A stretch of DNA of 64,000 nt from assembly GCA_022571515.1 (NCBI GenBank), contig JACZXQ010000002.1, positions 124,001 to 188,000 of the forward strand. The letters are read 5' to 3'. The notes below the pieces were generated by a model. That model saw only the letters and a list, made by a program, of their open reading frames with translations, was not told where the DNA came from and did not search any database. This document shows positions 26,133-32,565 of this stretch, piece after piece (the first letter of the stretch is position 1; each line of letters begins with the position of its first letter). This DNA is from Gemmatimonadota bacterium (GTDB lineage Bacteria > Gemmatimonadota > Gemmatimonadetes > Longimicrobiales > Gaopeijiaceae). The translations under genes were made by a program, and so were the position numbers.

Positions 26133-26162
26133 GAAGATACCGAGCAGCGAGAGAGGTCCACA

Positions 26163-26384
26163 ATGACGATGGATCAGCTCGAACAAGAGGTTCTTAAGCT
26201 TCCTGCTGAACAGCGCGCGAAGCTGGCCGAGCGTATCATATCGAGCCTCGACGAGGAAGCTGAGATCGAAGTTGAGTGGCTGGCCGAAGTTCGACGGCGG
26301 GACGCGGACCTCGACACTGGCAGCGTCGAGGGCATTCCACTCGAGGACGCTCTGGTTTCTATTCGTTCGCGATTCGGTTGGTAA
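26163..26384 (+). CDS. Addiction-module antitoxin (CHP02574-like)
   Basis: 73 residues, beginning MTMDQLEQEVLKLPAEQRAKLAERIISSLD, the usual helical N-terminus of the 'addiction module component' family, and ending with an acidic region (EVEWLAEVRRRDADLD) and GIPLEDALVSIRSRFGW. A GAGAGAGG ribosome binding site precedes the ATG. Family members are small antitoxins that bind a RelE/ParE-type toxin encoded immediately downstream. The stop overlaps the TTG start of the toxin gene. Cytoplasmic. Confidence 0.8.
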   Translation: MTMDQLEQEVLKLPAEQRAKLAERIISSLDEEAEIEVEWLAEVRRRDADLDTGSVEGIPLEDALVSIRSRFGW

Positions 26385-26602
26385 GCTCCATCGTCCATCC
26401 CGCTGCCTTGGCGGAATTAACTGAGGCAGTTTCATTCTACGAGGAACGGGCCTCGGGCCTGGGTCGAGATCTTTTGGAGGAAGTCGAACGCGTCCTCGAT
26501 ATCATCCTGGAGAATCCCGAAGTCGCCGCCGTTTTCGAAGCCCCGTATCGTCGATATGTCTGTCGACGCTTCCCCTTCAGCGTCGTGTACCGCCAAGGTT
26601 GA
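26378..26602 (+). CDS. RelE/ParE-superfamily toxin, C-terminally shortened by the 114-bp repeat
   Basis: 74 residues from a TTG that overlaps the antitoxin stop. The sequence VHPAALAELTEAVSFYEERASGLGRDLLEEVERVLDIILENPE is the standard first half of these toxins, followed by YRRYVCRRFPFSVVYRQG. Complete relatives continue for about 20 more residues with a final strand and a conserved H/R region; here the stop codon TGA belongs to the 114-bp repeat starting at 26599. The protein therefore lacks its last part. It may be inactive, or the short form may be the normal product of this cassette. Confidence 0.65.
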   Translation: MVSSIVHPAALAELTEAVSFYEERASGLGRDLLEEVERVLDIILENPEVAAVFEAPYRRYVCRRFPFSVVYRQG

Positions 26603-26712
26603 TCCCAACAAGGGCCCGGCCCTTCGGGACACTTCGTCCTGTGTACGTATGTTTTGGATCAGATCATACGTATAGGTCGCAGGACTCCGCGTCGGGAGCC
26701 CACTAGCCCGTT
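26599..26712 (+). repeat. 114-bp direct repeat, copy 1 (attC-like hairpin sequence)
   Basis: Identical over all 114 bases to 27477-27590. The sequence can fold on itself: AAC (26607) with GTT (26710), GGGC (26612) with GCCC (26706), GTCCTG (26636) with CAGGAC (26680), and an 8-bp inner stem TACGTATG / CATACGTA with a 13-base loop. AAC and GTT at the stem ends, size and position after a gene are those of integron attC sites, but the 3' RRRY consensus is absent. Identity stops exactly after GTT. Confidence 0.8.
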
Positions 26713-26741
26713 ACCAGACAAAGCTCTGGGTTGTGGTTCTG

Positions 26742-26770
26742 TTGACCTGTTTGCAGAGGTTTGAGAGAAT
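26742..26770 (+). promoter_or_regulatory. Candidate promoter of the MntA-HepT operon
   Basis: TTGACC at 26742-26747 and GAGAAT at 26765-26770 are 17 bases apart. The predicted transcription start falls at or next to the ATG (26776), so the transcript may be leaderless, although AGGAC just before the ATG may serve as a weak ribosome binding site. Confidence 0.4.
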
Positions 26771-26775
26771 AGGAC

Positions 26776-27066
26776 ATGGTCCAGTTCGATGATTCTCGGC
26801 TTGCCTCACTATGTCGACGGCATGGCGTAAGGCGGCTCCGTATTTTCGGGTCGGCCGCTCGCGGGGAGGACACCCCTGAGTCCGACATCGACTTGATCGC
26901 AGATTTCGCAGGGCCGACCGGTTTCTTTGGACTAATTCGCTGTGAGGACGAATTGGCCGAGTTCTTTAGCCGGTCAGTGGATCTCCTAACTGAAGGCGGC
27001 CTGAGCCCATACATGCGAGACGATGTCCTCGCTGAGGCGATAGTGATCTTCGATGACGCTGCCTGA
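26776..27066 (+). CDS. mntA: MntA-type minimal nucleotidyltransferase antitoxin
   Basis: 96 residues with RIFGSAARGEDTPESDIDLIADF, the GS-x(10-12)-D-x-D active-site motif of minimal nucleotidyltransferases (AMP transferases). Known MntA proteins silence the partner HepT toxin by adding AMP to a tyrosine near its active site. The end of the gene overlaps the HepT start by 14 bases, the usual pairing. The cassette lies between the two identical 114-bp repeats. Confidence 0.88.
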   Translation: MVQFDDSRLASLCRRHGVRRLRIFGSAARGEDTPESDIDLIADFAGPTGFFGLIRCEDELAEFFSRSVDLLTEGGLSPYMRDDVLAEAIVIFDDAA

Positions 27067-27403
27067 CGCTCTCTACCTCCGCCATATGCTCGGGGCGGTG
27101 GAACGAGTGATGGAGGTCACAGCAAAGACCACGAAGGACCAGTTCGAACGGGAATGGATGATCCAAGACGCCCTAATTCGCGAACTCGAGGTCCTAGGTG
27201 AGGCGGCCGGTCGCGTGACACACGAGCTGACGGCCAGCCACACCGAGATTCCATGGCGCGAAATCACCGGACTCCGCCACAAACTGATCCACGACTATTT
27301 CGTAGTCGCGACCGACGTCGTTTGGGACACCGCGACCGTCGATGTGCCCGGGGTACGCCCTCTTCTCATAGCACTTCTGGAACAGGTGGCAGGTCAGGAG
27401 TAG
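27053..27403 (+). CDS. hepT: HepT-like HEPN ribonuclease toxin (DUF86)
   Basis: 116 residues, an all-helical HEPN protein. The family R-x4-H-x-Y motif is present as RHKLIHDYF, the ribonuclease active site with the tyrosine modified by MntA. The N-terminal part (LYLRHMLGAVERVMEV) and IQDALIRELEVLGEAAGRV are the standard dimer helices. The start overlaps the mntA 3' end. The first copy of the 114-bp repeat lies upstream and the second starts 73 bases after the stop. Confidence 0.88.
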   Translation: MTLPDALYLRHMLGAVERVMEVTAKTTKDQFEREWMIQDALIRELEVLGEAAGRVTHELTASHTEIPWREITGLRHKLIHDYFVVATDVVWDTATVDVPGVRPLLIALLEQVAGQE

Positions 27404-27476
27404 GTGGCCGGGGCTTCGTCTGGTAACGCTGGGCTCCCGCACGGGCCCTTAGCGTATTTGCTGCGAACACCATAGC

Positions 27477-27590
27477 TTGATCCCAACAAGGGCCCGGCCC
27501 TTCGGGACACTTCGTCCTGTGTACGTATGTTTTGGATCAGATCATACGTATAGGTCGCAGGACTCCGCGTCGGGAGCCCACTAGCCCGTT
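27477..27590 (+). repeat. 114-bp direct repeat, copy 2 (attC-like hairpin sequence)
   Basis: All 114 bases equal copy 1. Flanks differ: copy 1 follows GCCAAGG and is followed by ACCAGAC, copy 2 follows CATAGC and is followed by GCCCTTCC. The MntA-HepT unit thus ends with the same hairpin as the antitoxin-toxin unit before it. The 73 bases between the hepT stop and this repeat hold nothing recognised. Confidence 0.8.
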
Positions 27591-27623
27591 GCCCTTCCCA
27601 CGATTTTCATCCGGGTAATATTG

Positions 27624-27652
27624 TTGACGGCTTGATTTTACCCTGGTATAAT
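27624..27652 (+). promoter_or_regulatory. Consensus sigma-70 promoter for the DUF2239 gene
   Basis: TTGACG (27624-27629), a 17-base spacer and a perfect TATAAT (27647-27652). An inverted repeat GGGTAA / TTACCC (about 27613-27618 and 27638-27643) brackets the -35 box and may be an operator. The ATG follows 27 bases after the -10 box, with a purine-rich GAGGGGG stretch before it. Confidence 0.7.
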
Positions 27653-27678
27653 CCTCCGACACGAGGGGGTGGCGGGGG

Positions 27679-28326
27679 ATGAAACTGATGGAAATGCCTG
27701 ACGGGACCACGCGTTGCACTGTATTTGAAGGAGACCGGCGCATCGCCTCGGGCACGCTCGACGAGGTGGCTTGTGCGGTGAAGGCCGTTGTCGACGGCCG
27801 TGAGCGGGACGTCGTGTTGATCTTCGACGACTACACGAGCCGACTGATCGAGCTCGATGTGCGGGGCTCTCTCGAGGAGGTTCTGGAGCGGCTCAGCGGT
27901 CGAAGGGGCAATGGTGGTTCGGCGATGGAGTCCGCGACCGAAGAGGATCCGCCTCGGCGCGGCCCGGGACGGCCGCGACTGGGTGTGGTCGGGCGTGAGG
28001 TCACGCTGCTGCCCAGGCACTGGGCCTGGCTCGAGGCGCAACGTGGGAACGCGTCCGCCACTCTTCGTCGGCTCGTCGACCAGGCGCACCGGGAAAGCGA
28101 GGAGGCCGATGCGGTTCGCCGTGCCCAAGACGCTGCCCACCGCTTCTGCACTGCGATGGCGGGCGACCGGCCGGGGTTCGAGGAGGCAATGCGGGCGCTG
28201 TTCGCGCGGGATGGCGATCGGTTCGACGCAGAGACCGATCCTTGGCCGGCCGACGTCCGAGAGCACGCGAGGTGCGTGGCGGTGGATGTGTTTGAAGGTG
28301 TGCCGGGTGGGTTGGGCGCACGATGA
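27679..28326 (+). CDS. DUF2239 family protein
   Basis: 215 residues. The N-terminal half has CTVFEGDRRIASGTLDEVACAVKAVVD, VVLIFDDYTSRLIELDVRGS, characteristic of DUF2239. A disordered proline/arginine linker RRGPGRPRLGVVGREVTLLPRHWAWL follows, then a helical C-terminus with SATLRRLVDQAHRESE. Members are of unknown function; the GRPR motif suggests possible DNA contact in an AT-hook manner (inference). Its stop overlaps the next ATG. It is expressed from a consensus promoter. Confidence 0.75.
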   Translation: MKLMEMPDGTTRCTVFEGDRRIASGTLDEVACAVKAVVDGRERDVVLIFDDYTSRLIELDVRGSLEEVLERLSGRRGNGGSAMESATEEDPPRRGPGRPRLGVVGREVTLLPRHWAWLEAQRGNASATLRRLVDQAHRESEEADAVRRAQDAAHRFCTAMAGDRPGFEEAMRALFARDGDRFDAETDPWPADVREHARCVAVDVFEGVPGGLGAR

Positions 28327-29171
28327 CCCCGTCCGATGCCCCCGGCCAGGCTAGGCGAGTGCGCTCGCGAGCCGGTTGGTTGATCCTAGTCAGTCTCGTC
28401 GGATCCGTTCTGAATCTCCTCTGGTCCGTAGCAACCCCGTTCGAATTCGCGAACGTCGAACCGCGCTCTTGGGAACGCTTCGACGCTAGCTTGGTCCGTG
28501 ACATTACCTCTGTCGGAGCGTTACGAGACGCCGCCGTGTCTCGGTCTGGTACGTCCGCGCCCTCCGAGCAGCTTGCCGTCGCCCTATGGGAAGTTGTTGC
28601 GGACCGGTTCACTCACGGGACAGCGGTACACACCCCCACGACCCGCTGGACCTCATGGGCGCTTGGTCGTCTCCACACAGCATTCGGCCATATCTACGAT
28701 CCCAACGCGCTCCTCAGAGGAGGCCACTCCCTCAATTGCGACCAAGCCGCGACGGTCCTCATGCACGGTGCGGCACATCTCGGCTTCGACGTCCGCAAGG
28801 TGGCACTTGAAGGACACGTCGTCGTCGAACTCGCGTACGATGACGGTTGGCACATGTTCGACCCTGATCTCGAGGTCTTCGTCAGAGATCCCGAGACTGG
28901 AGATGTGGTCAGCGCAGCCCAGATCTCCGTCAGACCGGATCTACGGGGGGATCATTATCAGGGTCCGCGTGCGGCTGGAGTATCGGTTTGGGGCCAGCTC
29001 GGGGAGGAGAGTTACCGACCGTTTCCGGGGCACATCGTTTGGCAGGACCGCGTGGCGGCTCTCGTAGAGTCGGCGCTGGGATTAGCAGATTGGCTGTTTC
29101 CGGTGCTGCTGTTGCTTTGGTGGGTGGCATTGGAAAACAACCATCGCAGGCACCGGGTCGTTGAGGGCTAG
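28323..29171 (+). CDS. Membrane-anchored transglutaminase-like protein
   Basis: 282 residues. One hydrophobic segment near the N-terminus (AGWLILVSLVGSVLNLLWSV) and one near the C-terminus (LADWLFPVLLLLWWVALE) hold a periplasmic domain. That domain shows a possible transglutaminase/papain-like triad: Cys in LNCDQAATVLMHGAAHLGF, His in LEGHVVVELAYDDGWHMFD and Asp in FDPDLE. The fold is inferred from these motifs. Function unknown. The ATGA overlap with the DUF2239 gene suggests one operon. Confidence 0.6.
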   Translation: MTPSDAPGQARRVRSRAGWLILVSLVGSVLNLLWSVATPFEFANVEPRSWERFDASLVRDITSVGALRDAAVSRSGTSAPSEQLAVALWEVVADRFTHGTAVHTPTTRWTSWALGRLHTAFGHIYDPNALLRGGHSLNCDQAATVLMHGAAHLGFDVRKVALEGHVVVELAYDDGWHMFDPDLEVFVRDPETGDVVSAAQISVRPDLRGDHYQGPRAAGVSVWGQLGEESYRPFPGHIVWQDRVAALVESALGLADWLFPVLLLLWWVALENNHRRHRVVEG

Positions 29172-29234
29172 AGACGTGCTATAAGAGTTTTCCCCGGATG
29201 ATAGTGACCCCGAGCCCCTAGTGATGACCACAAG

Positions 29235-29915
29235 ATGAGCCCTAGGCCCAGTCTCGTGAAGGTGGTCGACGGCCTCCTCGCAGCGTACGGCCCGCCCGAG
29301 CTACCGCCGCCGGCCGATCCGCTCGGCCTGATCCTGTGGGAGCAGGTCGGTTACCTGGCGGATGACGAGCGCCGGGGTAGCGCGTTCGAACAGTTGCGGG
29401 AGCGCGTTGGGCTGACGCCCGAAGCGATCTTGGCAGCCTCCATGGACACTCTCGAGGAGATCGCGCGGGCCGGCGGATCGGTCGCGGTGTCCGAGCGCGC
29501 GGAGCGCATGCGGGTGTCCGCGCAGGCTGTGGTCGATGAGTGGGGCGGGGATCTCTCGCGTGCACTACGGCAGCCTCCCGCTGAGGCCACCCGCGCGCTC
29601 AAGCGCTTCCCCATGATCGGCGAGCCCGGGGCGGACAAGATCCTGATGCTCACTCGGACGCACGCCGTGCTGGCCTTGGACTCGAATGGACTGCGTGTGC
29701 TCCTGCGTCTCGGCTACGGCGAAGAGGGCAAGAGCTACGGGCCGACGTATCGGCTCATGCGGGAGGCACTGGCTCCCGAGTGCCGGGAGGACTTCGACTG
29801 GCTGGCCAGAACCTACGGCCTGCTGCGCCTCCACGGGCAGCGGACCTGCAGGAGATCGGCTCCCAGGTGTGGCGAGTGCATCCTGGCGGAGGACTGTCCG
29901 TCGGCTGGGTCCTAG
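29235..29915 (+). CDS. Endonuclease III-like HhH-GPD DNA glycosylase
   Basis: 226 residues. The helix-hairpin-helix region, FPMIGEPGADKILML, retains a lysine where endonuclease III has its catalytic lysine, and LALDSNGLRVLL retains the aspartate. The C-terminus has a cysteine in RTCRRSAPRCGECILAEDC, consistent with the [4Fe-4S] loop. It should excise damaged bases from DNA (family knowledge). The last 48 bases of the gene, with the following sequence, are duplicated at 31519-31609. Confidence 0.82.
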   Translation: MSPRPSLVKVVDGLLAAYGPPELPPPADPLGLILWEQVGYLADDERRGSAFEQLRERVGLTPEAILAASMDTLEEIARAGGSVAVSERAERMRVSAQAVVDEWGGDLSRALRQPPAEATRALKRFPMIGEPGADKILMLTRTHAVLALDSNGLRVLLRLGYGEEGKSYGPTYRLMREALAPECREDFDWLARTYGLLRLHGQRTCRRSAPRCGECILAEDCPSAGS

Positions 29916-29957
29916 AGTCCGCCTGGATCAGGGCGCCTCCCGTCTGCCCAGGTCCCC
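29867..29957 (+). repeat. Duplicated 3' end of the glycosylase gene, copy A
   Basis: The first 65 bases (29867-29931) are identical to 31519-31583; similarity continues for about 26 more bases with five mismatches. The sequence includes the last 16 sense codons and the stop of the glycosylase and an inverted repeat (GGCGGAGGACT / AGTCCGCC, flanked by ATCC / GGAT) that may act as its terminator. Confidence 0.8.
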
Positions 29958-29959
29958 CA

Positions 29960-30130
29960 TTGAACGACCTCGAGCGGAGGGTCCTCGAGACCATCGACAT
30001 GGATGGGATGCTCTCCCGTCTCCGCGACCTGATCGCCATCCGAAGCCTGAGCGTCGAGGAGACGCCCGCGCGCGAGCGCATGACCGAGAGCCTTCGGGAC
30101 GACGGGCTCAGCGAACCTCGAGTCCACTCA
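29960..30130 (+). pseudogene. Remnant of an M20 metallopeptidase gene
   Basis: The frame from about 29960 reads LERRVLETIDMDGMLSRLRDLIAIRSLSVEETPARERM, the N-terminus of ArgE/DapE/M20 enzymes (VLE..D..GML..L.DLIAI.S..GEETPAQE). After about 55 residues similarity stops and no metal ligands follow. Bases 30131-30404 hold further scrambled sequence with no intact gene. Probably a deletion relic. Confidence 0.5.
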
Positions 30131-30404
30131 CCCGGATCTTGGCGGCTACGTCGCTACCCGAGCCATCGTGGCCAACACGCCTCGATGCCCTTGCCCGCGC
30201 CGCCGGCGACGAAGGCCTCGATGAGATCTCCGCGCTCGGAAGCCGAGGCTTGCATGATGGCTCAGCATCATGGACCCATGGGCGTACCCGGAATATTGGC
30301 TCTTGACACGCGTCGGCGCGTGGCACTTCATTGGGGCCCACAGTGGATGAACCGAGCCTGAATCGCCCAGGGGGGTGAGGCGGGCCCTGAAGCGAGGACC
30401 GTCC

Positions 30405-30884
30405 GTGAGAGCATTCCTATCCGTGCGCCATGTCCTGCTGCTGTCCTGCATCCCCGCCGTCTGTCTCGGGATGCTTTCGTGCGCCACGGTCCAGCAGCCC
30501 ATCGGTGTCAACACCCTGCCGGGCGTCATCCAGGTGAGCGACTGGCCGTACTGGCTCGATATCCCCATCGAGGAAACCGATGTCGACCGGCTCTGGCGTA
30601 CGGTGATCGACGTCGTCGGCGAGCGTGCCGCGATTGCGGTCATGGATAAGACCAGCGGCTACCTGCGAACCGAGTTCAAGCATTCGCCGGTCACCTACGG
30701 TGGCAAAACGTCCCAGGAGCGGTACACCGTCCGCCTGCGGCCGCGTGAGGGCAGGATCAGGTTCGGCCTGGAGGTGCGCATCTCGGACACGAACGCTTAC
30801 CCCTCGTCGATCATCAACACGGTCCAGGCACCGTGGACCTCCATCTACCGGGAGCTGCAGCAGCGCCTGGTGAGGATCCGGTAG
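30405..30884 (+). CDS. Predicted lipoprotein of unknown function
   Basis: 159 residues from the GTG at 30405, which has GAGGA 6 bases upstream; an earlier GTG at 30375 has none. The N-terminus ends in a lipobox, GMLSCATVQ. The mature part, DRLWRTVIDVVGERAAIAVMDKTSGYLRTEF and ERYTVRLRPREGRIRFGLEVRI, suggests a mixed alpha/beta domain resembling the helix-grip repeats of BamC-like lipoproteins, but I cannot place it in a family. It stands alone inside the segment flanked by the duplicated glycosylase 3' end. Confidence 0.6.
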   Translation: MRAFLSVRHVLLLSCIPAVCLGMLSCATVQQPIGVNTLPGVIQVSDWPYWLDIPIEETDVDRLWRTVIDVVGERAAIAVMDKTSGYLRTEFKHSPVTYGGKTSQERYTVRLRPREGRIRFGLEVRISDTNAYPSSIINTVQAPWTSIYRELQQRLVRIR

Positions 30885-31518
30885 CTGGATCGCTCGCGGT
30901 GGGACCGATGTCCCTCTACGTGACTCCTTCGGGATCGAGGGTCGGCCGAAGGAGACACGTTGTGCCCTGGCGAGGTCAGAATCCGGCATTGGGGGCATGA
31001 CCAGGTACGTCCGGGCCCGCATGGGCTAGCCGCAGGAACCTCGAACGAGCCTGAGCTACGCGGCGATCCGGTCCTCGCCCCACTCCGGATGATCGGACGG
31101 GATGCGGCGAATCGGGCTGATGTGGCTCCGAGGGCCCGTTGGTGCATGGCTCGGAGCCGAGGGCAGATCCCCCGTCCCCCGAGCCGGGATCACGTCACTC
31201 GGTAGCTGTCAGGCATCCCGAGACGGGTTATCGTGCCCGAGGACCCTGCTCGCCAACTGCACCTCGACTCGTTGTCCAGCAAAGGTTCGACTTCGCATAC
31301 TTCGACCGATGATCGTCTTGTATCGGTCATGGTGTTTTCGGCCATACCGCGCTTGCTGTAGCCTGAACGAGTGTGCCGCTCACGCCGCCCGTCCTTCACC
31401 TCGCCATGGGCGGCGTCGTAAACCTCGAGGCGCCGGGACAGAGTCGTAGGTGCTGATCTCGGGTAGGGGGCGTTCCGTCCTCACCGGGTAGCCAAACCTG
31501 GAGCCATGTACCAACGCC
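30885..31518. other. Long intergenic stretch without a recognised gene
   Basis: About 630 bases with lower coding character than the surroundings. No reading frame has a recognisable domain or signal, and no tRNA or hairpin terminator is evident. It lies between the lipoprotein gene and copy B of the duplicated glycosylase 3' end. Confidence 0.6.
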
Positions 31519-31609
31519 GTGTGGCGAGTGCATCCTGGCGGAGGACTGTCCGTCGGCTGGGTCCTAGAGTCCGCCTGGATCAGCCCGCCTTCCGTCTTCC
31601 CAGGTTCCC
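31519..31609 (+). repeat. Duplicated 3' end of the glycosylase gene, copy B
   Basis: Matches 29867-29957: 65 identical bases then about 26 bases with five mismatches. Here it is not joined to a glycosylase gene; only the last 16 codons and the stop are present. It ends about 64 bases before the rhodanese ATG. Confidence 0.8.
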
Positions 31610-31673
31610 TTTTCAAGCTTACCACCGTAATCTTCCTGCTCCGCCATTCTGTCACTTCTCCGGAGGGAAGATC

Positions 31674-32549
31674 ATGTCAGACTATGCGGATCCAAGCGTC
31701 ATCGTCACCACGGACTGGGTAGCCGACCACTCGGGCGATCCGAACGTCTCGGTCGTCGAGGTGAACGTCGACACCGATCTCTACGCCCAGGGGCACGTAC
31801 CCGGCGCGGTGGGGTGGAGTTGGCGGACTCAGCTCTGCGACACGGTGCGTCGCGACATCCTGTCGAAGACCGACATCGAGGCGCTGCTCTCGAGCAGTGG
31901 CATCAGCCCCGACTCGACCATCGTGCTGTACGGCGACAGCAACAACTGGTTTGCGGCCTGGGCGTTCTGGCAGCTCAAGGTCTATGGGCACGGCGACGTG
32001 CGCATGATGGACGGCGGCCGCAAGAAGTGGGAGGCGGAAGGGCGCTCGATGACGAAAGACGCACCGTCGATCACTCCCGCCAGTTACACGGCGCAGGAGG
32101 CCAACAACGATCTGCGGGCGTTCCTGGCCGAGGTGCGGGAGCAGGTCGCCGCGAGCGCGGTGGAGTTGGTCGACGTGCGTAGCCCGGCGGAGTACAGCGG
32201 CGAGATTCTGGCGCCACCGGGGCTGCCCGAGACGTGCCAGCGTGGAGGCCACATCCCGGGGGCCTCGAACATCCCGTGGGGGATGGCAGTAAACGATGAG
32301 GATGGTACGTTCAAGAGCAGGGACGAACTGGCCGATGTTTATGGACAACGGGGAATCACGGGGGACAAGCCGATCATCGCGTATTGCCGGATCGGTGAGC
32401 GCAGCAGCCACAGCTGGTTCGTCCTCAAGTACCTGCTGGGATACGACAACGTGAAGAACTACGACGGGTCGTGGACCGAGTGGGGCAACCTGGTCGGTGT
32501 GGACGTCGCAACGGGAGCGGGAGATCGGGCCCAATCCGCCGGAGCCTGA
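31674..32549 (+). CDS. Thiosulfate sulfurtransferase (two rhodanese domains)
   Basis: 291 residues, the length of tandem rhodaneses. The N-terminal domain is the inactive type (VIVTTDWVADHSGDPNVSVVEVNVDTDLYAQGHVPGAV), and the C-terminal domain carries the active loop YCRIGERSSHSW with the catalytic cysteine. These enzymes move sulfane sulfur from thiosulfate or mercaptopyruvate to an acceptor such as cyanide or a thiol. GGAGGGAAG precedes the ATG by 3-4 bases. Longer upstream starts fall in the duplicated repeat. Confidence 0.88.
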   Translation: MSDYADPSVIVTTDWVADHSGDPNVSVVEVNVDTDLYAQGHVPGAVGWSWRTQLCDTVRRDILSKTDIEALLSSSGISPDSTIVLYGDSNNWFAAWAFWQLKVYGHGDVRMMDGGRKKWEAEGRSMTKDAPSITPASYTAQEANNDLRAFLAEVREQVAASAVELVDVRSPAEYSGEILAPPGLPETCQRGGHIPGASNIPWGMAVNDEDGTFKSRDELADVYGQRGITGDKPIIAYCRIGERSSHSWFVLKYLLGYDNVKNYDGSWTEWGNLVGVDVATGAGDRAQSAGA

Positions 32550-32565
32550 GCCTACCCGACACATA

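Noticed and set aside
25902-26162. N-terminal extension of the antitoxin from an upstream in-frame start at 25902
   Set aside because: It would translate the repeat element; the ATG at 26163 has a ribosome binding site and gives the family's normal N-terminus.
26599-26712. CRISPR repeat or rho-independent terminator as the explanation for the 114-bp repeats
   Set aside because: There are only two copies, about 880 bases apart with genes between, so it is no CRISPR; the structure is longer and more complex than a terminator and lacks a T-run.
30885-31518. Small open frames in the region between the lipoprotein and rhodanese genes
   Set aside because: None has a recognised domain, signal peptide or ribosome binding site, and all have unusual composition; no gene is called.
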